The notes below the pieces were generated by a model. That model saw only the letters and a program-made list of their open reading frames with translations. It had not been told where the DNA came from and did no database searches. Below are positions 42,870 through 51,827 of a stretch of DNA of 64,000 nt, in pieces (the first letter of the stretch is position 1; the number at the start of each line of letters is the position of its first letter). Made by a program: the position numbers and the translations under genes. The DNA is taken from NCBI RefSeq assembly GCF_003994475.1, contig NZ_RZNY01000004.1, positions 124,001 to 188,000 of the forward strand. Direction: 5' to 3'. The stretch comes from Paenibacillus anaericanus (GTDB lineage Bacteria; Bacillota; Bacilli; Paenibacillales; Paenibacillaceae).

Positions 42870-43802
42870 TTAATCCCTCAATTTACGACCAGTCAGCTGC
42901 AGGAATACATCTTCTAAACTCGGTGTATAAACATTAATGTTCACGATCTGCACGCTGAGCCGTTCTGCCACTTGAACAACATGAGCAAGGATTCCGCTTT
43001 GTTTCGTGACAATCAGCTTGAGTCCTGATTCCGTTTCTTCGACTTGCCTAACCGGGTCCAATACGAGGAGCTCTTGGACTAATTCGGGAGATGGTTCATT
43101 TAGCTGGATAAGTAGTGTATCTTCTCCTGATAAAATGCGTCGCAGCTCATCTTGGGTTCCCGATGCAATAATCTGACCATGGTCCATGATGTACATCCGA
43201 TTGCACAGTTGCTCAACCTCTTCCATGTAATGACTCGTGTACAGCACTGTTGTCCCCTTCTCACGGTTCAACAATCGGACCGTTTCCAAGATGTGATTAC
43301 GTGACTGTGGATCGATCCCAACGGTTGGCTCATCCATAATGACGATTTGCGGGTCATGTAGTAAGGCTGCGGCGATGTTAATCCGCCGTTTCATGCCACC
43401 GGAGAATGCTTTGATCAACTCTTTCTGCCGCTCTCGCAAGCCCACCATTTCAAGCACTTCTTGAATTTTAGATTCCAGGTGGTTCCCCTTCAGCTTGTAG
43501 ATTCGACCAAAGAATTTAAGATTTTCATAAGCAGACAGCTCATTATATAAGGCAATTTCCTGCGGTACCACGCCAAGAACCTTGCGAATGTCCTGCGGAT
43601 TTTTCACTACACTTTTTCCATTTAAGCGAACATCTCCACTCGTAGGTAGCAAAAGGGATGAGATCATCGAAATCGTTGTAGACTTCCCAGCTCCATTTGG
43701 TCCGAGCAACCCCACGGATTCCCCCTTCTCCAAATATAAGCTCACCTCTTCAACAGCGGTTTTCCCTTTGAACACCTTACGTAACTCGATCGTTTCCAGC
43801 AT
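42870..43802 (-). CDS. ABC exporter ATPase, LnrL-like
   Basis: 310 residues. Walker A is GPNGAGKST, the signature FSGGMKRR, Walker B IVIMDEP and the switch histidine TSH. The C-terminal extension (about 225-310, ending TPSLEDVFLQLTGRKL) is typical of the drug-export class (DrrA/LnrL). AAGGAGG precedes the start. Gene order sensor, regulator, ATPase, permease, permease equals lnrJKLMN of B. subtilis, a polyene resistance system. Confidence 0.88.
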   Translation of the reverse strand: MLETIELRKVFKGKTAVEEVSLYLEKGESVGLLGPNGAGKSTTISMISSLLLPTSGDVRLNGKSVVKNPQDIRKVLGVVPQEIALYNELSAYENLKFFGRIYKLKGNHLESKIQEVLEMVGLRERQKELIKAFSGGMKRRINIAAALLHDPQIVIMDEPTVGIDPQSRNHILETVRLLNREKGTTVLYTSHYMEEVEQLCNRMYIMDHGQIIASGTQDELRRILSGEDTLLIQLNEPSPELVQELLVLDPVRQVEETESGLKLIVTKQSGILAHVVQVAERLSVQIVNINVYTPSLEDVFLQLTGRKLRD

Positions 43803-43854
43803 ATTTCATACCTCCTTAACCGATTAGCGATTATGTATAAAGTTTATATACAAA

Positions 43855-43876
43855 AAGACAGTGCTCCCACTGTCTT
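43855..43876 (-). terminator. Terminator between the two-component genes and the ABC genes
   Basis: AAGACAGTG/CACTGTCTT with a 4-nt loop and five T on the minus strand. The ABC genes therefore probably have their own promoter in 43803-43854, to be activated by the response regulator. Confidence 0.7.
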
Positions 43877-43920
43877 CCGTCACTTCTTTGTATGTAAACC
43901 ATGACTTCAGTCATTTTTTC

Positions 43921-44553
43921 TCAAACCACGTTATGCCGGATGGCGTAGATCGCTAATTGTGTTCTATCGCGTAGCTCCAGCTTATCCATGATTTGACTCA
44001 CATGATTTTTTACCGTTCCAAGTGATAATGCCAACTCGTTAGCGATCTCCTGATTACTTCGTCCTTCTCCAACAAGTCGGATAATTACCAATTCACGTGG
44101 GGTAATCGAAGCATCGACTGAAGTTACTGCCGTCTGCTTAAGTAGCTGAGGAATCACCTTAGCTGCGACCTCCTCCTGTAAAGAAAGCCCACCAGACAAG
44201 CAGCTTCTGATGGAGCGAATAAGCGCCTCAGAATCGGCATCCTTCAGCATATAACCATTAGCGCCTATCTTCAGCGCCTCCATCGCATATTGATAATCAT
44301 TAAATGTAGTGAGCATGAGCACCTTACTCTGTGGCCAACGTGTCCGAATCACTCTAGCTGCATCAAGACCATTCATTTCCGGCATACGGATATCCAGTAC
44401 GATAATGTCGAAGGTATTTCGCTCACATAACTCAAGGGCTTCCTTCCCATTGCTGGCCTCTCCGGTAACGATCATTTCGCTATCTGTTTCGATCATCATT
44501 TTCAACCCTTGACGTACCATCGCTTGATCCTCAGTTAGTAAGATCCGGATCAT
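43921..44553 (-). CDS. NarL/LuxR-type response regulator, LnrK-like
   Basis: 210 residues. The receiver domain has the phosphorylation site in IVLDIRMPEMNG (D54 region) and conserved lysine in MLKDAD. The LuxR helix-turn-helix is ITPRELVIIRLVGEGRSNQEIANELALS. Its ATG overlaps the kinase stop by 4 bp. It should activate the ABC genes downstream. Confidence 0.88.
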   Translation of the reverse strand: MIRILLTEDQAMVRQGLKMMIETDSEMIVTGEASNGKEALELCERNTFDIIVLDIRMPEMNGLDAARVIRTRWPQSKVLMLTTFNDYQYAMEALKIGANGYMLKDADSEALIRSIRSCLSGGLSLQEEVAAKVIPQLLKQTAVTSVDASITPRELVIIRLVGEGRSNQEIANELALSLGTVKNHVSQIMDKLELRDRTQLAIYAIRHNVV

Positions 44554-45692
44554 ATCTCAGCACCTCCCTTTTTCACCATCGATAACGTACCCCTCACAAC
44601 AAATCGGTCTTTATAGGGAATGACTTCTACTTGTCCGCCTGCCGTTTCCATACGTTCTCGCATAGATCGCAATCCAAAGCCTTCGCGGAAAGGCTTACTC
44701 TCAGTCAAGGCATTAGAAACCTCAAAGCGAAAAACACCACCACCAGGGGCTTCGAACAACACGTCGGCTTCCCGTGCGGTACTATGTCTCATAATATTAG
44801 TTAAAGACTCCTGAACTGCACGATAGACGGCAATGGATTGTATATTGCTAATAGGAGCTGAAAGTGCACCGTGTTTGACAGTAAAGTTCACTCGTAAGAT
44901 GTTCTCCGCCTCTAACTTACGAATCAAATTTAGAATCGCAGGTAATCCACCAACCTCTTCATGCTTTAAGGTTTTAACCGCATTTCGTGTCTCTTCAAGG
45001 CTCTCTCTCGCTAATTCCTTCAAGTCCTGCACCTTGGCTGCGGCCTCGTCGTCCACTTGCATGCGAAATACTTCCAATTGTAACAATAGAGCCGTTAGCT
45101 TATGTCCAACAGAATCATGAATATCTCGTCCTACTTGAGCACGTTCATCTTGCCTTACCACTTGTTCGTTTGAGATCATACGACGTTTCATTTTACGGTA
45201 CTCGCTGAGCAGTGCTTCATTCCACGCTGATACTTCAACTTCCTTTGACGACATTTTATGAAAAACGATCAAGGCCGTAGCTAGTAATAAGCTATACAAT
45301 ACGATAAACATTGGAGTAATGGCAGGATATCCCAAATAATACGGTCCCAATGCTCCTAGCATAAGAATAAGTCCAATCACTATAGCCCGAGGGTGTGACA
45401 ACCGATATACGGCTTCCCCGGCAATAATTGAATATACAAGCAGAATATAGAGATTGGGAACGCCGTCTTTTGCAGGCCACAGAGTTACTATAGCAATAAG
45501 TGAAGCTACGCTTAGAATGATTGTAAGTCCAACAGAATGTTGCCGAAACAGTGGGGAGATAAAATACACAGCGAAGAACATTGCACATCCAGCGATACGC
45601 CACGGCAGTTCAACTCCACTTAGGGTCAAATTTACAAAGGCACAAAACCAAGCCATCGCTAGAAATGAAAACCAAATCCAAAAAGATCGCAT
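44550..45692 (-). CDS. Sensor histidine kinase, LnrJ/DesK-like
   Basis: 380 residues. Five or six N-terminal membrane helices without a large sensor domain are followed by a HisKA_3 dimerisation helix (QVGRDIHDSVGHKLTALL, phospho-accepting histidine in DIHDSVGH) and a HATPase domain ending GFGLRSMRERMETAGG. This class senses compounds in or at the membrane. It is first of its operon. Confidence 0.87.
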   Translation of the reverse strand: MRSFWIWFSFLAMAWFCAFVNLTLSGVELPWRIAGCAMFFAVYFISPLFRQHSVGLTIILSVASLIAIVTLWPAKDGVPNLYILLVYSIIAGEAVYRLSHPRAIVIGLILMLGALGPYYLGYPAITPMFIVLYSLLLATALIVFHKMSSKEVEVSAWNEALLSEYRKMKRRMISNEQVVRQDERAQVGRDIHDSVGHKLTALLLQLEVFRMQVDDEAAAKVQDLKELARESLEETRNAVKTLKHEEVGGLPAILNLIRKLEAENILRVNFTVKHGALSAPISNIQSIAVYRAVQESLTNIMRHSTAREADVLFEAPGGGVFRFEVSNALTESKPFREGFGLRSMRERMETAGGQVEVIPYKDRFVVRGTLSMVKKGGAEI

Positions 45693-45771
45693 AATGTTTC
45701 ACCTTCCCCTCCAGACATCAAACCATATTTTAGGTAAAATATCGATACTATAAATATTATTACATAAAAAA

Positions 45772-45807
45772 AGTCGTACACAGAGGTTATGTCCCCCATG
45801 TACGACT
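45772..45807 (-). terminator. Intrinsic terminator of the DegV gene
   Basis: AGTCGTACA/TGTACGACT arms, followed on the minus strand by TTTTTTTATG. Confidence 0.8.
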
Positions 45808-45829
45808 CTCTAAAAAATATAAAATTTAT

Positions 45830-46669
45830 TTAAAAAGCGATACCAACGCCGCCTTCTCCCGCATACGTGCCCATGATGGGTCCCATATTGGAGAATAAAA
45901 CTTCTTTAAAGGGATGCTTCTCAAGAATACGATCTTTGATTTCAAGCGCCCGTTTCTCACAATTACTGTGTACGATGGCAATAACCGCTTTTTCATAGTC
46001 ATGTTGTTTCTCTTCTAGACGTGCCAACAGAGCTTTCAGCGCATTTTGCATGCCCCGCGTCTTCTCGACTACTTCTACCGTGCCTTCTTCACTAATTTTC
46101 AAGAGTAATTTGATATTGAGCACGGAAGCGACTGCACCCGACAAGCGGTTCAAACGTCCGCCCTTGATGACGTTCTCCAAGGTTTCCAACGTAAAGAAGG
46201 CTTTGACCTCCTTGCATTGGTGCACAACCTTTTCTTTTAACTCCGTCAAGTTTTTACACGACTCAGCCCATTGGGCTGCCAAGCCAACAACTAAGGATAA
46301 TCCCCCGGAGAAAGTCTTGGAGTCAATGATCTCTATTCGATTCGTATGTCCTTCTTCCCTGTACATGTCCAAGGCCATCATAGCTGTTTGGTACGTACTA
46401 CTAATGTTAGAGGACATGCAAATTACCAAGATATCAGTGCCTTCTTCTACTTCTTTGAACTTGTCCAGGAAATCCAACGGACTTGGACTAGCTGTAGTCG
46501 GTAAAGCCTTTGATTCCCGCATTTTGTGATAAAAAGTTTCGGCGTCCATATCTCCCGGCATCTTCTCATGATTGAAATGTACCGATAAATTTACGACGGA
46601 AACATTAAACCGCTTAATGTACTCAATAGGCAAGTCGGAACCACTGTCAGTAATAATCTTGATCGCCAT
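45830..46669 (-). CDS. DegV-family fatty-acid-binding protein
   Basis: 279 residues, the family's usual length. IITDSGSDLP at the N-terminus, MSSNISSTYQTA and GGRLNRLSGAVASVLNIKLLL in the middle are DegV signatures. DegV proteins (FakB type) bind a fatty acid and present it to the kinase FakA. No fakA lies beside it. A single gene with a T-rich terminator. Confidence 0.9.
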   Translation of the reverse strand: MAIKIITDSGSDLPIEYIKRFNVSVVNLSVHFNHEKMPGDMDAETFYHKMRESKALPTTASPSPLDFLDKFKEVEEGTDILVICMSSNISSTYQTAMMALDMYREEGHTNRIEIIDSKTFSGGLSLVVGLAAQWAESCKNLTELKEKVVHQCKEVKAFFTLETLENVIKGGRLNRLSGAVASVLNIKLLLKISEEGTVEVVEKTRGMQNALKALLARLEEKQHDYEKAVIAIVHSNCEKRALEIKDRILEKHPFKEVLFSNMGPIMGTYAGEGGVGIAF

Positions 46670-46772
46670 TCATATACGCTCCTTATGATTCAAACAATAT
46701 ATCGTTAATATTATCATTCATAGAACTCATGCTGCAACTAATCATCAATTTCTATCGAAATAACCATTTTAG

Positions 46773-47876
46773 CTATTCCTCTAATTGAAGTATCGTGCTA
46801 GCAACTTCTCTCCCGTTCACCAGTAGCACAATCTGGTGCTCACCTGGATAATGACGGCGAGTCGTCAGATCCGCCCAGCGATGTGTCCGTGTTCCCTTTA
46901 GCAGAGATCCGCCGGGTACAGTCTTATCACTTAGTAAGAATGATTTACGTGATGTACGTCCTCCTGCTTTCACAAAGTCGATCCCGTACTCAATACGCAG
47001 ATGCGCTTGATCTCCTTCACGGATGCGAAGTTCGTAGTGTAGCTCACAGCTCCCGCCAATCGTAAGTACAGACGGCTCCACAGTCAATGAAGCCATGGAT
47101 GTAAGCGAAGTCGCACCATCCGATTCCGCATAACCAAACAACGCCATAACCTCTGGCACGGATTTGCGGATTAAGGTTCGACATCCATGTCGCACGATCC
47201 AATCGGTATGCGGATGTTCGCCTTTCCAGCGCTGAGCGATGTCCACAACAACCGAAAGGTTATCCTTCGCTATATCGTTAAGGTTGTTGGCAACACTCTT
47301 TCGGACATAAAGTGATGGATCTGCTTTCAATAACTCCAGTACGGGAAGTACTGGCGCTGGATCACGCTTGAACATCGGAAGTGCTTGTCCCCAAGGTAGA
47401 CGAGGTCTTGATCCCTCACTTGCTAGACGACGTACATGCTCATCTGAATGTTTCGCCCAGATCATCATTTGTGACATCATACGCTCCGGATCTCGCAGCA
47501 GGAACGATCTTACAGCAAATTCCGCAGAGGACTTCGAAGTGAATCGTTCCAGTGCTTTCATGGAAAGTTCCCAGTGCTCTTCCGCCTGACCAAATACCTC
47601 TACGAAATCGGGAAAGAACAAATATGGAAATCCAACACAACTCTCATCAATCGCAAACAACACGTCCAGCGCCTCTTCATACCGATCCGGCAGATGTGTT
47701 CCAAGTGTCTGCGCAATCCTCCGCATCCGTGCCTTTAGCTCTAGCTCATCCCATGTATCATCCATCACCGTAGCGATGAATTTGTCCGTCTCAAAGGAAC
47801 TGTAGACAGAAACTATCTTCTTGCTAAATTCCCGCAGAAACTCTTCGTTGTACATGGCCTTTAAAGGTTCCGGCAT
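46773..47876 (-). CDS. AlkC-type DNA glycosylase with C-terminal Ig-like domain
   Basis: 367 residues. Helical HEAT-like repeats fill about 1-255, with the family block WIVRHGCRTLIRKS near its end and DPSLYVRKSVANNLNDIAKD before it. A beta-rich C-terminal domain (about 265-367) resembles the immunoglobulin-like domain found in AlkC. AlkC removes N3-methyladenine-type lesions from DNA. The gene is alone; no ada/alkA is nearby. Confidence 0.82.
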   Translation of the reverse strand: MPEPLKAMYNEEFLREFSKKIVSVYSSFETDKFIATVMDDTWDELELKARMRRIAQTLGTHLPDRYEEALDVLFAIDESCVGFPYLFFPDFVEVFGQAEEHWELSMKALERFTSKSSAEFAVRSFLLRDPERMMSQMMIWAKHSDEHVRRLASEGSRPRLPWGQALPMFKRDPAPVLPVLELLKADPSLYVRKSVANNLNDIAKDNLSVVVDIAQRWKGEHPHTDWIVRHGCRTLIRKSVPEVMALFGYAESDGATSLTSMASLTVEPSVLTIGGSCELHYELRIREGDQAHLRIEYGIDFVKAGGRTSRKSFLLSDKTVPGGSLLKGTRTHRWADLTTRRHYPGEHQIVLLVNGREVASTILQLEE

Positions 47877-47965
47877 CGTTGCCCTCCTACTATTAAAGCA
47901 ATTTTGTATTAAATCGAGCTAACCACACAATATTTCTATTATACAACTTGCTTCACTTTAATAGC

Positions 47966-48715
47966 TTACTTTTGTTCCACATTTAGCAATTCTAATAATT
48001 GTTTCGGTATTGAAATTTGCTGATTATTAACCAGCAACTGATTGATTTCTTTTAAGATATCTCCCTCCTCTGATTTCTCTACCTTTATGGCATTAATCTC
48101 ATGATGAAGTCGTTCCATTTTTTGATCCAGGGAAGCTGCAGAATCAGCTGCCTCTTTTAGTTCTTCCAGAAAGCTTACAGGTACCTCTTGATTAAATTTA
48201 TAATAGATTTTATGTTCTAAGCTTGCCCAGAAATCCATGGCCATCGTGCGGATTTGAATCTCAACATATACTTCTTCCTGCCGATCAGACATAAATATAG
48301 GAACCTTTGCTAGAACATGCAGACTTTTGTATCCATTTGGTTTTGGATTTTTAATATAGTCTTTAACTTCTACTATGGTTAGATCACTTTGATTACTCAA
48401 CATATCGCTGATCCGGTAAATGTCAGAGACAAATGAACACGTTATACGTATTCCAGCGATGTCTCTAATATTTTCTCTAATATAGGTTAGTGAAGGTTCT
48501 CCACCCTTTCTGTATAATTTCTTCATAATACTCTCAAAGGATTTAACACGGGATTTACTGTTTTCAATCGGATTATAGTCATGCAAGAAATGAAATTCAT
48601 CCTTTAAAATATCAATCTTAGTCTCTATTTCATTTATAGCGAATTTATACATCATCATAAACCGGGTAATTTCAGTTCTCATACCTTTTATTTTCTCGAT
48701 TTGCAGCGGGTTCAT
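47966..48715 (-). CDS. relP: Small alarmone synthetase (RelP/YwaC type)
   Basis: 249 residues with only a (p)ppGpp synthetase domain. YKFAINEIETKI, NPIENSKSRVKSFESIMKKL, IRDIAGIRITCSFVSDIYRI, KPNGYKSLH and MDFWASLEHKIYYK closely match B. subtilis YwaC, the SAS2/RelP class induced by cell-wall stress. It makes ppGpp/pppGpp from ATP and GDP/GTP; there is no hydrolase domain. A roughly 35-residue C-terminal tail is longer than usual. A single gene. Confidence 0.9.
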   Translation of the reverse strand: MNPLQIEKIKGMRTEITRFMMMYKFAINEIETKIDILKDEFHFLHDYNPIENSKSRVKSFESIMKKLYRKGGEPSLTYIRENIRDIAGIRITCSFVSDIYRISDMLSNQSDLTIVEVKDYIKNPKPNGYKSLHVLAKVPIFMSDRQEEVYVEIQIRTMAMDFWASLEHKIYYKFNQEVPVSFLEELKEAADSAASLDQKMERLHHEINAIKVEKSEEGDILKEINQLLVNNQQISIPKQLLELLNVEQK

Positions 48716-48861
48716 TTGTTGCCTTCCTCTCAGTGTGGTTCATAAACAATATATAGTAACTATCTCGTCCTTCTATCCTATCACTATTTATCTTTGTGAA
48801 AAAAAGCATATGTTCTATTTTAAATAGAACTTGAAATGAAATCAACAGCACTGATATTTAG

Positions 48862-48890
48862 TTGCATTTTACAAGTAAATAGATTATAAC
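48862..48890 (+). promoter_or_regulatory. Promoter of the Cys-rich MarR gene
   Basis: TTGCAT (48862-48867), 17-bp spacer, TATAAC (48885-48890). A second TTGCAT lies at 48893-48898, so the repeats flank the -10 box and may be operator half-sites. Confidence 0.6.
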
Positions 48891-48910
48891 TATTGCATGA
48901 GGTGATTTTT

Positions 48911-49360
48911 ATGAATAACGCACGTGAACAGTTTCAATTGATGACTCGTCGGTTCGGCCTACTCAACAAAGTTTGTTGCAGTGTTGGGGGTTGCGATCTG
49001 TCCTTGGTACAAAGTCATATCCTATATGAGATAGACCAACAAACGAATCCGTCTATGCAGCAAATTGCCGATACACTGGCCACGGATATCACAACGTTTA
49101 GCCGTCAGGTACAGTCGCTTATTAAACTGGGCTTAGTGTCCAAAACTCCGCATCCTGACGACAAAAGGGTCAATACCCTCACACTGACAACCGAAGGAAA
49201 ATTTGTAGCAACGACCATTGATCAACAGATGAATACTTATCTTGATGAAGTCTTTTCTTATATGACAGAGTTTGAAAAAGAGACTGTAATGAAGTCAGTA
49301 ATTTTATTGAACGAGGCTATGGCTAAATCAAGTAAGTGTTGTGCACCGTTATCAAGATAA
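48911..49360 (+). CDS. Cysteine-rich MarR-family regulator of the arsenic genes
   Basis: 149 residues of MarR type; the winged helix is SMQQIADTLATDITTFSRQVQSL, with DDKRVNTLTLT as the wing. It is unusual in its cysteines: C22, C23 and C28 (KVCCSVGGCD) near the N-terminus and C143-C144 near the C-terminus. These could bind As(III) or another soft metal(loid), as cysteine pairs do in ArsR. The genes downstream are arsM and an ArsN1-like acetyltransferase. GAGGTG precedes the ATG at 48911; the TTG 18 bp upstream is outside the right spacing. Confidence 0.82.
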   Translation: MNNAREQFQLMTRRFGLLNKVCCSVGGCDLSLVQSHILYEIDQQTNPSMQQIADTLATDITTFSRQVQSLIKLGLVSKTPHPDDKRVNTLTLTTEGKFVATTIDQQMNTYLDEVFSYMTEFEKETVMKSVILLNEAMAKSSKCCAPLSR

Positions 49361-49372
49361 CTTTTTTCCCTT

Positions 49373-49642
49373 GGCTCAACACCAAAATCAGCGCTAAAAA
49401 AAGGTAAAACTAGATCAATGACCGCTCCACGGACGGATTATCCTTACGATCGCTGTTGCCTCCAAATTTGTTTGATTATATCGCTATAGGGTTAAAAATT
49501 CGGAGGCAAAGCATATGCTTCCGAAGTAGCTTTCCTTTGGAAAGCTTTTAGCCGACCGCTTCGCTTCTTCAGGACAATTCCGCCCTCTCCGCTATGATCT
49601 GCATATACTTCTATTAGTAAGCACTAATTACGGTTTTGAGCC
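49373..49642. mobile_element. MITE-like intergenic repeat, copy 2
   Basis: 270 bp. Ends are GGCTCAACACCAAAATCAGC and its imperfect reverse complement (18 of 23 positions match over the terminal repeats). The core repeats copy 1 (23975-24203). Relative to copy 1 there is a roughly 45-bp insert after GGAGGCAAAG with its own small hairpin (GCTTTCC/GGAAAGC). It separates the MarR gene from arsM. Confidence 0.7.
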
Positions 49643-49661
49643 CTATATTCTTCATATTAAT

Positions 49662-49674
49662 TTGCACGATGCAA
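49662..49674. promoter_or_regulatory. Operator-like TTGCA-CGA-TGCAA palindrome before arsM
   Basis: A 13-bp palindrome overlapping a possible -35 (TTGCAC) of an arsM promoter with TATAAA 19 bp downstream. The TTGCA word also occurs twice at the MarR promoter. Confidence 0.4.
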
Positions 49675-49714
49675 CTTTTAGAAACGTATAAATATCAAAT
49701 AAGGAGTGTTTCAA

Positions 49715-50524
49715 ATGACCAAATTAACTAATGATGAGATTCGTCAAAATGTTCGGAGTCGCTATAAACAAGTTGCCATTCAACAAATACAACCAACGGC
49801 TACATCTTCTTGTTGCTCAACGGATAGTTGCTGCGATGTACATCCTGATGCGAGTGTCGTCTCCGCGAAATTAGGTTATTCAGACGAGGAGTTAAGCGCT
49901 GTTCCAGATGGAGCAAATCTTGGACTAGGGTGCGGTAACCCTCAAGCTATAGCTGAGTTGAAACCAGGAGAAGTTGTATTAGATCTGGGGAGCGGCGGAG
50001 GCTTTGATTGTTTCTTAGCTGCACGTCAGGTTGGTGACGAGGGATATGTTATCGGGGTAGATATGACGCCAGAGATGGTCAGTCGCGCTCGGACCAATGC
50101 ACTAAAAGGTGGATATACAAATACCGACTTCCGATTAGGCGAAATAGAGTATCTTCCGCTTGCTGATCGTACTGTAAACGTCATTATATCTAATTGTGTT
50201 ATCAATTTGTCGCCAGACAAAGCGCAGGTATTTAGCGAAGCATTCCGTGTACTTCAACCAGGTGGACGTCTTGCGATCTCCGACATTGTAACCACAACGG
50301 AGTTACCACCTGAGATTAAGAATGATATGAACGAGTTATATTCCGCCTGTGTTTCAGGTGCTTCCTCAATAGAAGAGATTACTACTTTGCTGCAACTGAG
50401 CGGGTTTACTGACATCTCCATCGAACCTAAAGATGAGTCTAAATCTTTTATCAAAGATTGGGTTCCTGGTGCGAACGTGGACAATTACATCGTATCTGCA
50501 GTAATTAAAGCCAATAGACCTTAA
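49715..50524 (+). CDS. arsM: Arsenite S-adenosylmethionine methyltransferase ArsM
   Basis: 269 residues. The SAM site is VVLDLGSGGGFDCF (residues 88-100). The three cysteines of As(III) binding are C73 (LGLGCGNP), C161 (SNCVINLSPDK) and C212 (SACVSGA). An N-terminal CC/CC pair (33-34, 39-40) is the extra cysteine cluster seen in many ArsM. It methylates arsenite to methylated or volatile arsenicals. The ATG at 49715 follows AAGGAG; three upstream codons are not used. Co-transcribed with the next gene (29 bp gap). Confidence 0.93.
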   Translation: MTKLTNDEIRQNVRSRYKQVAIQQIQPTATSSCCSTDSCCDVHPDASVVSAKLGYSDEELSAVPDGANLGLGCGNPQAIAELKPGEVVLDLGSGGGFDCFLAARQVGDEGYVIGVDMTPEMVSRARTNALKGGYTNTDFRLGEIEYLPLADRTVNVIISNCVINLSPDKAQVFSEAFRVLQPGGRLAISDIVTTTELPPEIKNDMNELYSACVSGASSIEEITTLLQLSGFTDISIEPKDESKSFIKDWVPGANVDNYIVSAVIKANRP

Positions 50525-50553
50525 TCAGACAGCTTCGGAAGGAAGGGATTCAT

Positions 50554-51054
50554 ATGATTACAGTAACCACTCGTGAAGCTACAAATATTGATGTCGCAGC
50601 AATTCTTGAAATTTACAATCAGGGAATCATGGACCGCATAGCTACGCTAGAAACAGAGCCTAAGGATTTGCCGTATATGAACCAATGGTTTCAAGATCAT
50701 CAAGCTAGATATAGTATTCTGGTAGCGGAACGAGCTGGTGTAGTCATTGGCTGGGCTTCATTAAATCCTTATTCCCACCGATGTGCTTACAATGGGGTGT
50801 CGGACCTCTCCGTCTATGTAGACCGAGAATACCGGGGTAAAGGTGTTGGCAGTGCTCTACTCTCCGCAATCGAAGCCAAAGCCATCCAGCATGACTTTCG
50901 AAAGATTGTATTGTTTACACTTCCTTTTAATGCTCAAGGTCAAGGATTATATAATAAGAAGGGTTATCGGAAGGTCGGAGTGTTCGAGAAACAAGGAGTT
51001 ATTGGAAATCATTTGATTGACGTGGTCATTATGGAAAAGGTTTTGTTAAAATAG
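50554..51054 (+). CDS. arsN1: ArsN1-type N-acetyltransferase
   Basis: 166 residues of GNAT fold: REATNIDVAAILEIYNQGIM at the N-terminus, the acetyl-CoA loop YRGKGVGSALL and FNAQGQGLYNKKGYRKVGVF. This is the phosphinothricin/arsinothricin acetyltransferase branch. Directly after arsM, arsinothricin (an arsenic-containing antibiotic) is the likely substrate, with phosphinothricin as an alternative. GGAAGGAAGG precedes the ATG. Confidence 0.82.
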   Translation: MITVTTREATNIDVAAILEIYNQGIMDRIATLETEPKDLPYMNQWFQDHQARYSILVAERAGVVIGWASLNPYSHRCAYNGVSDLSVYVDREYRGKGVGSALLSAIEAKAIQHDFRKIVLFTLPFNAQGQGLYNKKGYRKVGVFEKQGVIGNHLIDVVIMEKVLLK

Positions 51055-51063
51055 AACAAATAA

Positions 51064-51100
51064 ACAACCCTCCCCCATCCTAAGGATGAGGGAGGGTTGT
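51064..51100. terminator. Bidirectional terminator
   Basis: ACAACCCTCCCCCATC pairs with GATGAGGGAGGGTTGT. It serves the convergent arsN1 and ferritin genes. Confidence 0.85.
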
Positions 51101-51142
51101 GGAGTTCTTCGTTACAACAACTATGATTAGCTACTGATTACT

Positions 51143-51646
51143 CTATTCCGCCGGAGGTGTGAAAGAGCGAGCGGCGAATTCCGCATCAAGCATATAGAAA
51201 GCGTTGCTGTCTTTATCAATACGTTTTAGCTTCTGAATGATACTATCGAATAGAGCCTCTTCTTCAACCTGCTCATCAATAAACCATTTCAAGAAATAAA
51301 TCGTCGCATATTCACGATCATCTGTAGCTAGATCAGCCAAATGATAAAATTTCTTAGTGTTTTGCTGCTCATGTGCATAACCATGTTCAAACACATCCAG
51401 CATAGAGGTATATTCATTCTTAGGTTCCGGCATGGCTTCAAGCGTTGCACGTTGTCTACGGTCATTCAGGAACTTATATATTTTCATCGCATGAAAACGT
51501 TCCTCCTCTGCCTGAACAGTGAAGAAATTCGCGAACCCATCCAGGCTTTCACCCGAACAATATGCCGCCATCGCAAGATAGACATGAGCTGAATAAAACT
51601 CAAAATTCATCTGTTTATTTAATGCTAATGCTAATTCTTCTTTCAT
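51143..51646 (-). CDS. ftnA: Non-haem ferritin
   Basis: 167 residues. The four-helix bundle has the ferroxidase ligands E16, E49 and H52 (QAEEERFHAMK) and the later EQVEEEALF helix. It oxidises and stores iron in a 24-subunit shell. No haem methionine or DNA-protection tail of Dps is present. A single gene with AGGTGACTT before the ATG. Confidence 0.92.
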   Translation of the reverse strand: MKEELALALNKQMNFEFYSAHVYLAMAAYCSGESLDGFANFFTVQAEEERFHAMKIYKFLNDRRQRATLEAMPEPKNEYTSMLDVFEHGYAHEQQNTKKFYHLADLATDDREYATIYFLKWFIDEQVEEEALFDSIIQKLKRIDKDSNAFYMLDAEFAARSFTPPAE

Positions 51647-51827
51647 GGATAAGTCACCTCAGCTTCTTTAGGGTATATTTTGAATGGCAAACAAGAATTT
51701 ACCAAGCATCCCTAGCGTAACACGGCACCTTCTCTTGAGCAAGATTAGACTATTTAGTCCAGTAACCCTTTGTAAGTACTTCTTTGGTATAGTTTAGTAA
51801 TATCTAACTTATTAAGGAGGTTTACAC

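Noticed and set aside
46050..46529. Plus-strand frame of 159 codons
   Set aside because: It is antisense to the DegV gene, whose family motifs are unambiguous.
49431..49610. Repeat core as part of a CRISPR array
   Set aside because: The two copies are 25 kb apart and there are no regular spacers.
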